Assembly (NCBI GenBank): GCA_016718525.1
Contig: JADKDD010000002.1
Coordinates: 62,001-126,000, forward strand
DNA: 64,000 bases
Source: Rhodocyclaceae bacterium
GTDB lineage: Bacteria; Pseudomonadota; Gammaproteobacteria; Burkholderiales; Rhodocyclaceae
Direction of reading: 5' to 3'
The first letter of the stretch is position 1. The number at the start of each line of letters is the position of its first letter. Positions 45,974 to 55,515 of this stretch are shown piece after piece. The notes under the pieces are model-generated. The model did no database searches. It was not told the DNA's origin and saw nothing but the letters and a program-made list of their open reading frames with translations. Position numbers and translations under genes: made by a program.

Positions 45974-46086
45974 GGATGAACCCCGGTATATTTTGACGGA
46001 ATTGACGTACTCCATTCATCCAGTTGGTCCCGGATAGGGAATGGCCCGTTCACCTGCCAAGCGATTTTGTTAGGACGAGGGATCAT

Positions 46087-47268
46087 TTAGCCGGTAAATC
46101 GCTGCTTCAGTATCTCGATTGCCGGGAGTTTTTTGCCCTCAAGAAACTCAAGGAAAGCTCCACCAGCCGTTGAAATATAAGACAGTTTGTCATAGGTACC
46201 ATACTTCTGAATTGCCGCAATGGTGTCGCCACCGCCTGCCAGAGTGAATGCATTCGTGGCGGCAATTGCTTCGGCAATTTTTTTAGTGCCGCCGGCAAAC
46301 TGGTCGAATTCAAATACACCGACCGGGCCGTTCCAAACCACCGTTCCGGCTTGCATGATGATGTCCGCCAAGGCTTGCGCAGACTGCGGACCAATATCGA
46401 AAATCATGTCATCGTCTGCTACGCCGTCAGCCGATTTCAGCACAGCCGGTTCAACCGGATCAAACTTCTTGCCGCAAACAACATCCACGGCAATCGGGAT
46501 GCCGGCGTTTCGCGCGTTCATTTTTTGCATCAGTGATTGTGCCATTGGCACCAGATCGGCCTCACAGAGCGACTTGCCGACCGCCTTGCCGGAAGCCAAA
46601 AGGAAAGTGTTCGCGATGCCGCCACCAACCACCAATTGATCGACCTTATCGGCAAGCGCCTCAAGCACCGTGAGTTTTGTCGATACTTTGGAACCGCCAA
46701 CAATAGCGACCATAGGTCGCGCCGGATTCGCCAGCGCTCTTTGCAAAGCCTCCAACTCCTGTGCCACCAACAGACCGGCGCACGCCGCCGGAGCAAACTG
46801 CGCAACGCCGTAAGTTGATGCTTCGGCGCGGTGTGCAGTGCCGAAAGCGTCCATCACAAACACATCGCAAAGTGCGGCATACTTTTTCGCTGTCGCTTCC
46901 AGGTTCTTTTTCTCGCCGACATTGAAACGACAGTTTTCCAGCAACACAAGCTCGCCGGGAGCAACATCAAAACCGCCATCAACCCAGTCCCGCAAAAGGC
47001 GAATCGACTTGCCTAGCTGTGTTTCGAGCACGCTCACGACCGGTGCCAAGGAGTTTTCCGAACTGAATACGCCCTCTTCCGGCCGCCCCAAATGCGAAGT
47101 CACCATAACCCTTGCACCGGCGTTCAGGCAGTGCAAAATCGTCGGTATCGATGCCGTGATCCGGGCATCGGAGGTGACCACACCATCTTTGACTGGCACG
47201 TTCAGGTCGGCTCGAATTAAAACGCGCTGACCCGCCAAATCAACATTGCTGAGCGTATTGAATTTCAT
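46087..47268 (-). CDS. pgk: Phosphoglycerate kinase
   Basis: Interconverts 1,3-bisphosphoglycerate and 3-phosphoglycerate with ATP; 393 residues. Signatures: VLIRADLNVPVKDGVVTSD, VMVTSHLGRPEEG, AIVGGSKVSTKLTVLEAL, VVWNGPVGVFEFDQFAGG and TLAGGGDTIAAIQKY. It is downstream of gap with a 65-bp gap that holds the 14-nt repeat seen near prlC. Confidence 0.95.
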   Translation of the reverse strand: MKFNTLSNVDLAGQRVLIRADLNVPVKDGVVTSDARITASIPTILHCLNAGARVMVTSHLGRPEEGVFSSENSLAPVVSVLETQLGKSIRLLRDWVDGGFDVAPGELVLLENCRFNVGEKKNLEATAKKYAALCDVFVMDAFGTAHRAEASTYGVAQFAPAACAGLLVAQELEALQRALANPARPMVAIVGGSKVSTKLTVLEALADKVDQLVVGGGIANTFLLASGKAVGKSLCEADLVPMAQSLMQKMNARNAGIPIAVDVVCGKKFDPVEPAVLKSADGVADDDMIFDIGPQSAQALADIIMQAGTVVWNGPVGVFEFDQFAGGTKKIAEAIAATNAFTLAGGGDTIAAIQKYGTYDKLSYISTAGGAFLEFLEGKKLPAIEILKQRFTG

Positions 47269-47333
47269 ATGTTATTTGTCAGTTGGTGCTGATGAGGGAC
47301 TGGCGCGTTCACTGGCCATACGGCGTCGATGGA

Positions 47334-48332
47334 TTACTTCGAAATAACCCGCGCCATTTCCAGCACTTTGCTAGAGTAGCCCCATTCATTGTCATACCAG
47401 GCAACAATCTTGACGAAAGTGCTGTCTAGCGCAATGCTGGCTTCAGCATCAAAAACGGAGGTGCAGCTTTCCCCGCGGAAATCTGTAGCGACGACCTTTT
47501 CTTCGGTGTAACCAAGGATGCCTTTCATCGCACCTTCGGATGCAGATTTCATTGCTGCACAAATGTCCTTAAAACTCGCTTCCTTGACCAGTTCGGCGGT
47601 CAAATCGACGACTGAGACATCTGACGTAGGCACTCTGAATGACATTCCGGTCAACTTCTTATTCAATTCGGGAATCACCACGCCGACCGCCTTGGCAGCA
47701 CCGGTTGAAGATGGAATGATATTTTCCAGAATGCCACGACCGCCCCGCCAATCCTTGTTTGAGGGGCCATCGACAGTTTTTTGGGTGGCTGTCGCTGCAT
47801 GCACGGTGGTCATCAACCCACGCTTAATACCCCAATTGTCGTTCAGAATCTTGGCGACAGGAGCCAGACAATTTGTGGTGCACGAAGCGTTGGAAATAAT
47901 TGCCTCGCCTGCATAGGTTGAGTGATTTACACCAAACACAAACATCGGTGTGTCGTCTTTGGATGGTGCCGACATGATGACTTTTTTTGCCCCGGCGGCA
48001 AGATGTTTTCCCGCAGATTCTTTAGTCAAAAACAGACCTGTAGCCTCGATCACGATGTCAGCACCAACCTCGGCCCATTTAAGTTCGGCCGGGTCTTTGA
48101 CTGCCGTCAAGCGGATGCGCTTTCCGTTGACGATCAGCGTGGTTCCTTCAACCGAAATGTCACCCTTAAAGCGGCCATGCACCGAGTCATATTTGAGCAT
48201 GTAGGCCAGGTAGTCCGGCTCCAACAAATCGTTGATACCAACGATTTCAATGTCGCTGAAATCACGTGCAGCTGCGCGGAACACCATGCGGCCGATACGG
48301 CCGAACCCGTTGATACCAATCTTGATTGTCAT
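47334..48332 (-). CDS. gap: Glyceraldehyde-3-phosphate dehydrogenase
   Basis: Type I NAD(P)-dependent GAPDH of 332 residues: IKIGINGFGRIGRMVFRAA at the N-terminus, the catalytic cysteine in SNASCTTNCLAP (about residue 152), and WYDNEWGYSSKVLEM at the C-terminus. The NAD-binding strand ends IVGINDLLEP, suggesting NAD preference. Encoded between tkt and pgk, 27 bp after tkt. Confidence 0.95.
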   Translation of the reverse strand: MTIKIGINGFGRIGRMVFRAAARDFSDIEIVGINDLLEPDYLAYMLKYDSVHGRFKGDISVEGTTLIVNGKRIRLTAVKDPAELKWAEVGADIVIEATGLFLTKESAGKHLAAGAKKVIMSAPSKDDTPMFVFGVNHSTYAGEAIISNASCTTNCLAPVAKILNDNWGIKRGLMTTVHAATATQKTVDGPSNKDWRGGRGILENIIPSSTGAAKAVGVVIPELNKKLTGMSFRVPTSDVSVVDLTAELVKEASFKDICAAMKSASEGAMKGILGYTEEKVVATDFRGESCTSVFDAEASIALDSTFVKIVAWYDNEWGYSSKVLEMARVISK

Positions 48333-48359
48333 GACCTTCTCCAGAAATATTGCGACTAA

Positions 48360-50354
48360 TTACAAAACTGATTTGATTACGCTAACCACATTTTCGACGG
48401 TAAATCCGAATTCCTTGAACAGGGCGCTTGCAGGGGCTGATTCGCCAAACCGGTCAAGGCCGACCACCGCACCGTGCAAACCAACATATTTATACCAACC
48501 ATCGCTAACCCCGGCTTCAATGGCAACGCGTACCACGCCGACCGGCAATACGGCGGCACGGTAAGCCGCGTCCTGTCGATCAAACAGGCTGGTACATGGC
48601 ATCGAAACGACGCGCACTGCAATGTCCTGCTCGCTCAACGCGGCCTGCGCTCTGAGCGCCAGATCAACCTCCGAGCCTGTGGCAATGATGACCGCCCTGG
48701 CGGCACCTTTGCTCTCGGACAAAACATAGCCGCCGCGACGAATTTTGGCCAGTTTAGTAATGTCTCTGGGGACAAACGGCAGGTTTTGTCGTGACAATGC
48801 CAGGCAGGTTGGGCCATTCTTGCGTTCGATCGCGCATGCCCATGCGACAACAGTTTCGGACGTATCACACGGGCGCCAGACATCCATATTCGGTACCAAG
48901 CGAAGCGTCGCAGTTTGCTCCACCGGCTGATGTGTCGGCCCGTCTTCGCCAAGACCAATTGAATCGTGCGTAAAAACGAAAATGGAACGCAGCTTCATCA
49001 ATGCGGCCATACGCAGCGCATTTCTGGCGTATTCGGAGAACATCAGGAAAGTGCCGCCGTATGGAATGAACCCGCCGTGCAGCGCAAGTCCATTGATGAT
49101 GGCGGCCATACCAAATTCGCGCACACCGTAATGAATGTAGTTGCCTGTGCCGTCACGGGCGATTGCTTTTGACCCTGACCAATTGGTTAAATTCGACCCG
49201 GTAAGATCCGCCGACCCCCCAAGCAATTCCGGGAGGATTGCGGCGTAGACTTCAATACAATTTTGGGATGCCTTTCGCGTGGCAATCGTCGCCGCCGTGT
49301 CGTTGACGCGGCTTAGTTCTGCGTCAACGCGAGCACTCCAGTCAGCGGGCAGGTCACCTTTAATGCGGCGCTCAAATTCCGCCGCAAGCTCGGGATACGC
49401 GGCCGAGTATTTGGAAAACAATCGATCCCAATCACTTTCCCATTTCGCGCCCCTTTCTTTTGCGTCCCATGCAGCGTATACCTCGGCAGGAATCTCAAAA
49501 GGCGGATGATTCCAGCCGATGTATTCCCGCGCAGCTTGAATTTCAACATCACCGAGCGGAGCGCCGTGCACGTCATGCGTGCCCTTTTTGTTGGGCGCTC
49601 CCAATCCGATGACCGTTTTGCAGCATATCAATGTCGGCCGGACAGTATCTGACTTGGCTTCACGGATTGCTGCTTCGATCGCATCAGGATGATGGCCGTC
49701 AACGCTACGTATCACCTGCCAACCATAAGCTGCGAAGCGCTCGGGGGTCTTATCTGTAAACCAGCCTTCGACGTGCCCGTCAATCGATATGCCATTGTCG
49801 TCATAGAAAGCGATCAACTTCGACAGGCCCCAGGTACCGGCCAAAGAACACACCTCGTGTGAGATACCTTCCATAAGGCATCCGTCGCCGAGGAACACGT
49901 AAGTGAAATGGTCGACAACGTCAAATTCAGGACGGTTGAATTGCTTCGCGAGCAGCTTTTCTGCAAGCGCCATGCCAACAGCGTTTGATAATCCTTGCCC
50001 CAAGGGTCCTGTCGTTGTTTCAACACCCTCGGTGTAACCCAGTTCTGGGTGGCCCGGGGTCTTGCTATGGAGCTGACGAAAGGCTTTCAGATCGTCAATA
50101 GTCAGGTCATAACCGGTCAAGTGCAATAGCGCATAAATCAGCATCGATCCATGCCCGTTTGACAAGACAAAACGGTCCCGGTTAACCCAATGAGGGTTGC
50201 CTGGATTGTGTTTCAGATGGCGATTCCACAAAACCTCCGCAATTTCCGCCATGCCCATTGGTGCGCCAGGATGGCCTGAGTTGGCTTTCTGAACTGCATC
50301 CATTGCCAGCGCTCGAATCGCATTGGTAACAGGTGTAAACACTGGCGGTCGCAT
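48360..50354 (-). CDS. tkt: Transketolase
   Basis: Thiamine-diphosphate enzyme of 664 residues moving two-carbon units in the pentose phosphate and Calvin pathways. Seen are ANSGHPGAPMGMAEIAEVLW, the TPP-binding LGDGCLMEGISHEVCSLAG ending in the Asp-Asn-Asn region (IAFYDDNGIS), EFGMAAIINGLALHGG and THDSIGLGEDGPTHQPVEQ. First gene of the tkt-gap-pgk-pyk-fba-purC order. Confidence 0.95.
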   Translation of the reverse strand: MRPPVFTPVTNAIRALAMDAVQKANSGHPGAPMGMAEIAEVLWNRHLKHNPGNPHWVNRDRFVLSNGHGSMLIYALLHLTGYDLTIDDLKAFRQLHSKTPGHPELGYTEGVETTTGPLGQGLSNAVGMALAEKLLAKQFNRPEFDVVDHFTYVFLGDGCLMEGISHEVCSLAGTWGLSKLIAFYDDNGISIDGHVEGWFTDKTPERFAAYGWQVIRSVDGHHPDAIEAAIREAKSDTVRPTLICCKTVIGLGAPNKKGTHDVHGAPLGDVEIQAAREYIGWNHPPFEIPAEVYAAWDAKERGAKWESDWDRLFSKYSAAYPELAAEFERRIKGDLPADWSARVDAELSRVNDTAATIATRKASQNCIEVYAAILPELLGGSADLTGSNLTNWSGSKAIARDGTGNYIHYGVREFGMAAIINGLALHGGFIPYGGTFLMFSEYARNALRMAALMKLRSIFVFTHDSIGLGEDGPTHQPVEQTATLRLVPNMDVWRPCDTSETVVAWACAIERKNGPTCLALSRQNLPFVPRDITKLAKIRRGGYVLSESKGAARAVIIATGSEVDLALRAQAALSEQDIAVRVVSMPCTSLFDRQDAAYRAAVLPVGVVRVAIEAGVSDGWYKYVGLHGAVVGLDRFGESAPASALFKEFGFTVENVVSVIKSVL

Positions 50355-50481
50355 TTTGAATAATTCCCCGGTACGAGTGGCGCGGCGCTGCCGCTATTGA
50401 TGGGTGGTGCGCGAATTTAAAGGTGGAATTATCAACCAAACCGCACACCCCTCGCTAGGCATTTTTTGCGCACGTTGTACT

Positions 50482-51354
50482 TTAGTTGTTCCGACTTTTC
50501 TCCACCATCCGCAAAATCATGGGCGTAAAGATAAGTTGCATAGCCAAATCCATTTTTCCACCAGGTACGACGATGCTGTTTGCTCGCGACATGAATGAAT
50601 CGTGGATCATTCGCAGTAAATAGGGAAAATCCATGCCACGGGGTTGTGCAAAACGGATAACGACAAAGCTTTCGTCTGGTGTTGGTATGTCCCGCGCTAT
50701 GAACGGGTTGGAGGTATCAACCGTTGGAACTCGTTGAAAATTAATATGGGTCCTAGCGAACTGCGGGGTGATGTAGTTTACATAATCCGGCATCCGGCGT
50801 AATACCGTATCGACGACTGCTTCAGTCGAATAGCCGCGCAGTTGACGGTCACGATGCAACTTTTGCATCCATTCCAGATTGATGATGGGCACGACACCGA
50901 CCAACAGGTCGGGATGTCGAGCGACATCGACCTTATCCGTAACAACGGCACCATGCAATCCCTCGTAGAACAAAAGATCGGTGCCTTCGTCAAGCGGAGC
51001 CCACTCGGTAAATGTCCCTGCCAACTGACGAAATTCCGTTGCTAATTCCTCGCTGTGCAAATATCTCCGCACCATACCGGTTCCGTTTTCACCGTATTGA
51101 CGGAAAAGGGATTCAAGCTCGTGGAGTAGATTCGCGTCCGGCCCGAAATGGCTGAAAGACTGATTGCCTTTGCTAACCGCGTCAGCCATCGCTTGATCCA
51201 TTTCTCCGCGGTTAAAGCGATGGAACGCATCGCCTTCTACGATGCCCGCAACTATTCCTTCGCGTCGAAAAATCTGCGCGAAAGTGCGTGTGACAGTGGA
51301 TGTTCCCGCCCCTGATGAACCAGTGACTGCAATGATGGGGTGGCGCGCTGACAT
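50482..51354 (-). CDS. prk: Phosphoribulokinase
   Basis: ATP-dependent kinase making ribulose-1,5-bisphosphate, the committing enzyme of the Calvin cycle. The 290-residue proteobacterial type has P-loop GSSGAGTSTVTRTF, EGDAFHRFNRGEMDQA, the SHFGPDANLL and FYEGLHGAVV regions, and PIINLEWMQKLHRD. Its place 127 bp upstream of tkt suggests shared carbon-fixation use, but no RuBisCO is in the window; some heterotrophs keep prk without a complete cycle. Confidence 0.92.
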   Translation of the reverse strand: MSARHPIIAVTGSSGAGTSTVTRTFAQIFRREGIVAGIVEGDAFHRFNRGEMDQAMADAVSKGNQSFSHFGPDANLLHELESLFRQYGENGTGMVRRYLHSEELATEFRQLAGTFTEWAPLDEGTDLLFYEGLHGAVVTDKVDVARHPDLLVGVVPIINLEWMQKLHRDRQLRGYSTEAVVDTVLRRMPDYVNYITPQFARTHINFQRVPTVDTSNPFIARDIPTPDESFVVIRFAQPRGMDFPYLLRMIHDSFMSRANSIVVPGGKMDLAMQLIFTPMILRMVEKSRNN

Positions 51355-51502
51355 TTTTAATTAGTGACTATTGAATACCGAAGATAGTAGTGTTGCACGC
51401 ATCGGAATTCACACATTAGCGCCCGCCGCGTGTTGTCGCAGTCACTTCCAGAGAAAATTCCGGCAGTTCTATTGTGAACTCTTCAGCGCAACTCGGTATG
51501 CT

Positions 51503-52504
51503 TCAACGCATCGACGTTTTGGTTGGTTTCGCAGGGGAACTTTGCGCCATTCGTAGAAAGCGTGTCGGATTCTGGGAGACGCCGTTCAGGCGCACTTCAA
51601 AATGCAGATGCGGACCAGTCGAGCGCCCAGTATTGCCGACTAAGGCAATTAACTGACCGCGCTTGACGAAAGCACCTTGACGAACCAATAACTTGGACGC
51701 ATGTGCATAACGTGTGGAGATACCGCGGCCATGATCAACTTCGATCACATTTCCATACTGCGGGTGAACTTCGGCACTAATGACAACCCCGGCTGCGGCG
51801 GCGTGGATCGGTGATCCAATCGGAGCGACGAAATCAACCCCCTCGTGCAGTGCCCGCTCGCCGGTGAAAGGGTCTAACCTCCACCCATAGCCTGACGCAT
51901 TCCAGTCGGCATCAACCGGTAATCCTGTGGGTAACATCATTTTGCGAATTTGTTCCTCGAGCAATTGAGACTCGATCAAGGCTAAAGCATCTGTTTTGTT
52001 CTCGACCTGGCGGGCCAAATCATCCAATGCACTATGCAATTCTGCCGGGGACAAGGAATTTGGCATCACCAGCGGTCCTCCTCGCCCGTCCGGCAAAGAA
52101 CGACTATTTGCCCTACGTGAGACGGAGTCGCTTAGCCCGTCGGTGCGATCCGTCTTCGCGATGTCACGAACATTGACGCCCGCCACGCCCGCCAATCGTT
52201 CGCCCAAAGTATCCAGACGAATCAGTTGTGCCTGCATTTCACCAAGCTTGACGGCCATCGAATTGATGTTTTGACGCACGAACTGGCTAGATCGAGACGC
52301 ATCTTCAGCGCTTAAGGATCTGACGAAGTCTTGCAAAAACGGAAGGCGAATCTCCGCCGCATGGCGCATGGTGAAGTACGAAAACAGCGACGACAGGCCG
52401 ATCACTGCAACAAACATGAATGCTGACGCCAATGCAAAATGGTGCCAAGTCAGCGTAATCGATTTGGCAGTTGCCATTCGATTAGAGACGAGAATAAGAT
52501 GCAA
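51503..52504 (-). CDS. M23-family (LytM-like) peptidase, membrane-anchored
   Basis: A 333-residue protein with one N-terminal membrane helix (about 26-47), a coiled-coil periplasmic region (about 65-195), and a C-terminal peptidase_M23 domain with GERALHEGVDFVAPIGSPIH and the HLHFEVRLNG zinc and catalytic motif. The first zinc ligands H-x3-D (HEGVD) and HLH are both present, so it looks like an active endopeptidase for peptidoglycan. The TTG start keeps the conserved LILVSNRMATAKS opening; an ATG nine codons later is possible. Divergent from the dciA gene with 33 bp between starts. Confidence 0.85.
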   Translation of the reverse strand: MHLILVSNRMATAKSITLTWHHFALASAFMFVAVIGLSSLFSYFTMRHAAEIRLPFLQDFVRSLSAEDASRSSQFVRQNINSMAVKLGEMQAQLIRLDTLGERLAGVAGVNVRDIAKTDRTDGLSDSVSRRANSRSLPDGRGGPLVMPNSLSPAELHSALDDLARQVENKTDALALIESQLLEEQIRKMMLPTGLPVDADWNASGYGWRLDPFTGERALHEGVDFVAPIGSPIHAAAAGVVISAEVHPQYGNVIEVDHGRGISTRYAHASKLLVRQGAFVKRGQLIALVGNTGRSTGPHLHFEVRLNGVSQNPTRFLRMAQSSPAKPTKTSMR

Positions 52505-52537
52505 ACTTATCTCCTTATACGATCAAGAAGCGCAAAT

Positions 52538-52978
52538 ATGCCGCCAACCAGCCTTCAGGATCATTTGGACCACGCTGAAGGTATGGTGCGCTTAGCAACG
52601 CACGCGAAACGGCTACTGCGACTTCAACAATTATTTCAGACTACGTTACCACCAGAACTCAGGCTTCACGCGAGGATTGCCAACTTACGGCTGGGGAAAC
52701 TTGTAATTCACACCACCAACAGTGCAGTGGCTGCAAAGGTCAGGCAATTTACGCCGCGATTCACTGAACTTATGTCAAAGGAAGGGATCAAGCTTACCGA
52801 AGTTGAGGTTCGTGCGCAAGCTTTGCCGCAGCCCGTCGCTGGTAAATATACGGGAAGGCCTGAGTTGCCTAAAGAAGAGCGAAAGCGTGCGCTTACATCT
52901 TTGTCACAAGCATTGCCATTGGACTCACCAATCCGGAGCGCGGTAGAAAACCTGCTCAGAGCGATCAACGACCACTAA
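52538..52978 (+). CDS. DciA-family (DUF721) helicase-loading factor
   Basis: A 146-residue DUF721 protein, the ancestral bacterial loader of replicative helicase DnaB. The KH-like domain includes LPPELRLHARIANLRLGKLV and HTTNSAVAAKVRQFTPRF (about residues 28-75); the tail is polar. The start MPPTSLQDHLDHAEG fits betaproteobacterial homologues better than the upstream ATGs at 52439 and 52499, which would overlap the divergent peptidase gene. It is the only plus-strand gene in this half of the window. Confidence 0.78.
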   Translation: MPPTSLQDHLDHAEGMVRLATHAKRLLRLQQLFQTTLPPELRLHARIANLRLGKLVIHTTNSAVAAKVRQFTPRFTELMSKEGIKLTEVEVRAQALPQPVAGKYTGRPELPKEERKRALTSLSQALPLDSPIRSAVENLLRAINDH

Positions 52979-53017
52979 CTGGTAACAAGACGCTTGCCAT
53001 TCGAGCCTTGAACCACT

Positions 53018-53200
53018 TTACAGCACGATCAACCGCTCTCCTACGAGGAAGACCATCAGCAAAAGGGCGATAGCAAATGCGGCCTGCGCAATTCGCCATG
53101 CAATACCAAGGTAGCGGCGATCCCGAGTGAGGATCCACGACACAACACTGACGGCAATCCCGAAGGCCGCCAGGAGCGCAAGGATTCGCAGAATCAGCAC
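53018..53200 (-). CDS. Small two-helix inner-membrane protein next to lpxC
   Basis: Sixty residues with two membrane helices (about 3-25 and 38-58) joined by a basic loop TRDRRYLGIAWR. Its stop-start junction abuts lpxC (the ATG overlaps the lpxC stop by one base) and small proteins of this pattern recur after lpxC in betaproteobacteria. No function is known to me. Confidence 0.65.
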   Translation of the reverse strand: MLILRILALLAAFGIAVSVVSWILTRDRRYLGIAWRIAQAAFAIALLLMVFLVGERLIVL

Positions 53201-54126
53201 TACAGAACTTCAGTTGCGAGTTGAGGAAACAAACCGGCTATTCGGTCAGACGCTAATTCAGCGGCTTCAAAAGTGACGATTTCCCACGCGCTGGCGTCTG
53301 CAAAAAGCGCTCTCAACAGAGCATTATTCAATGCATGGCCCGATTTGTGCGCGGTAAACGCAGTCAGTAGTGGATATCCCGCCAAATAGAGGTCACCAAT
53401 AGCATCAAGAATTTTGTGTTTTACGAATTCGTCTGCGTAACGCAGTCCGTCACTGTTCAATATCCGGTACTCATCCATGACGATGGCGTTTTCAAGACTA
53501 CCACCGAGCGCCAATCCCTGATTTTGCATCGTTTCGACGTCTTGCATAAAGCCGAAGGTCCGCGCCCGCGAAATTTCACGGATGTATGAGTTACCGGCAA
53601 AGTCAATCCGCGCCTTGGTCCCCGTACCATCAACTGCCGGATGATTAAAAACGATCGAAAACTCAAGACTATAGCCATCATAGGGATCGAACCGTGCCCA
53701 CTTATCCCCATCGCGCACTTCGACGGTCTTCAGCACCCGAAGAAACTTTTTCGCTGCATTTTGCTCTTCAATTCCGGCAGACTGCAGCAAAAAGACGAAG
53801 GTCCCGGCCGACCCATCCATAATCGGCATTTCCGCATTGTCGACATCAACATAAATATTATCGATCCCGAGTCCAGCCAATGCCGACATGAGATGTTCAA
53901 CAGTTGCCACTTTTACGCCCCCTTGCTCAAGACAGGAGGCTAAGCGCGTATCGCCTACACTTAGCGCGCTTGCTTTCAAGTCAACTGGCGGAACCAGGTC
54001 TACTCGCCGAAACACGACACCGGTATTCACCTGCGCCGGACGCAGAACGAGGGTCACCTTCGCACCGGAGTGCAAACCCACTCCAGTCGCCTTGACAATG
54101 GACTTTAAAGTTCGCTGCTTCAACAT
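53200..54126 (-). CDS. lpxC: UDP-3-O-acyl-N-acetylglucosamine deacetylase
   Basis: Zinc amidase for the first committed step of lipid A synthesis; 308 residues. Zinc ligands appear as TVEHLMSALAGLGIDN (His near 79) and FVKHKILDAIGDLYLAG (His and Asp near 238/242), and HKSGHALNNALLRAL carries the catalytic histidine near 265. The start MLKQRTLKSIVKATG is conserved; the longer frame to 54150 is not used. Positioned after ftsZ, as in many gamma- and betaproteobacteria. Confidence 0.95.
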   Translation of the reverse strand: MLKQRTLKSIVKATGVGLHSGAKVTLVLRPAQVNTGVVFRRVDLVPPVDLKASALSVGDTRLASCLEQGGVKVATVEHLMSALAGLGIDNIYVDVDNAEMPIMDGSAGTFVFLLQSAGIEEQNAAKKFLRVLKTVEVRDGDKWARFDPYDGYSLEFSIVFNHPAVDGTGTKARIDFAGNSYIREISRARTFGFMQDVETMQNQGLALGGSLENAIVMDEYRILNSDGLRYADEFVKHKILDAIGDLYLAGYPLLTAFTAHKSGHALNNALLRALFADASAWEIVTFEAAELASDRIAGLFPQLATEVL

Positions 54127-54197
54127 GGTTTCAGAATTTTTGTGCGGCAAGGCTAGGGCTAGTCGCAGGGCGAGTTTATCATCGCCGCAGAGTGATC

Positions 54198-54239
54198 AAT
54201 GCTGAAACGCTAGCAGGGGCATACTAGCGTTTCAGCATT
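54198..54239. terminator. Perfect 16-bp hairpin between ftsZ and lpxC
   Basis: Arms aatgctgaaacgctag (54198-54213) and ctagcgtttcagcatt (54224-54239) are exact inverted repeats around a 10-nt loop. A run of five T follows on the plus strand only, while the genes here are on the minus strand, where no T-run follows. It may act as an mRNA-stabilising or processing hairpin between ftsZ and lpxC, or as a terminator of antisense transcription. Confidence 0.75.
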
Positions 54240-54261
54240 TTTCGTCACAATTTCAGCAAAA

Positions 54262-55479
54262 TTAATCAACCTGGCGGCGCAGAAAAGCCGGGATATCGTA
54301 CTTGTCAATACCGGCATCGGACATGGCGTTTGCTTGATTGCCGCTAGGCGTTCTGTTCGCACCGCGCCCGCCGATGACACCGGTTAAATCCATTGCCACC
54401 GCACCTGAATTTAGCGTTTCGAAGACCGGGATATTGTCAGTGCCATTGCGCAAGCCTATCGTTTCAATGACCTTCATTTCAGGCTTGCGTGCCTTTACAG
54501 CCGCGCCACCTAAACCCGTGGCAACCACGGTGACGCGGAGCTGATCCTCCATCGTCTCGTCAAAAACCGCACCGCAAATGACGGTTGCTTCGGCTGCAGT
54601 GTACTGACGGATGGTCGCCATAACCTCCTTGTATTCCTTGAGGCCCAACGAAGTGCTCGCAGTGATGTTAACCAATACGCCGCGCGCACCGGAGAGCTCG
54701 ATGCCTTCAAGTAACGGGCTGGCAACTGCAGCCTCGGCCGCTATACGCGCTCGGTCGACGCCGGCTGCTGACGCTGAGCCCATCATCGCTTTACCCATCT
54801 CGCCCATTACAGTTCGCACGTCTTCAAAGTCGACGTTAACCAGACCCGGCACGTTGATGATCTCGGCGATACCGCCCACAGCATTTCGCAACACGTTGTC
54901 GGCAGCTTTAAACGCATCAAGCATGGTGACATCATCGCCAAGCACTTCTTCCAGCTTCTCGTTCAGTATGACGATCAAGGAATCAACATGTTTTGCCAGT
55001 TCGGCAACACCGTCTTCTGCAAGCCTCTTGCGCCGTCCCTCATATTCGAAAGGCTTGGTCACGACGGCAACGGTCAGGATGCCCAATTCGCGCGCCACCT
55101 CGGCGACAACAGGCCCTGCGCCGGTACCCGTGCCACCACCCATTCCCGCGGTGATAAAAACCATGTTGGCACCCTTCAAGACCTCGGCAATCCGTCCTCG
55201 CTCTGCCTGAGCAAGATCGCGGGCCTTTTCCGGCTTGCCACCGGCACCCAAACCGGGACCTAACTGCAAAGTAACGTGTGCGCTACTCTTTGACAAGGCT
55301 TGCGCATCGGTATTGCAACAAATGAACTCGACGCCGCCAACGCCTTCTCGAATCATGTGCTCGACCGCATTGCCTCCGGCACCGCCAACACCGACAACTT
55401 TGATGACCGTAGCATTTTCTTCATCTTCCCGCGCCATGTCATCCCCTGCATCGTCAACATTCACAAAATTAATCATCAT
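54262..55479 (-). CDS. ftsZ: Cell division GTPase FtsZ
   Basis: Tubulin homologue of 405 residues forming the Z-ring. The GTP-binding motif is GMGGGTGTGAGPVVAEVAR; GVGGAGGNAVEHMI lies near the N-terminus, and the T7 loop (NVDFEDVRTVMGEMGKAM) is present. The C-terminal binding peptide for FtsA and ZipA is DIPAFLRRQVD. A strong aaggggg precedes the double ATG; the second ATG (55476) may be the true start. Confidence 0.96.
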   Translation of the reverse strand: MMINFVNVDDAGDDMAREDEENATVIKVVGVGGAGGNAVEHMIREGVGGVEFICCNTDAQALSKSSAHVTLQLGPGLGAGGKPEKARDLAQAERGRIAEVLKGANMVFITAGMGGGTGTGAGPVVAEVARELGILTVAVVTKPFEYEGRRKRLAEDGVAELAKHVDSLIVILNEKLEEVLGDDVTMLDAFKAADNVLRNAVGGIAEIINVPGLVNVDFEDVRTVMGEMGKAMMGSASAAGVDRARIAAEAAVASPLLEGIELSGARGVLVNITASTSLGLKEYKEVMATIRQYTAAEATVICGAVFDETMEDQLRVTVVATGLGGAAVKARKPEMKVIETIGLRNGTDNIPVFETLNSGAVAMDLTGVIGGRGANRTPSGNQANAMSDAGIDKYDIPAFLRRQVD

Positions 55480-55515
55480 TGCCCCCTTAAAAAAACAAAC
55501 ATAAAAATCTACAAC

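Noticed and set aside
44472..49509. Many plus-strand ORFs opposite pyk, pgk, gap and tkt
   Set aside because: Antisense shadows of highly conserved metabolic genes.
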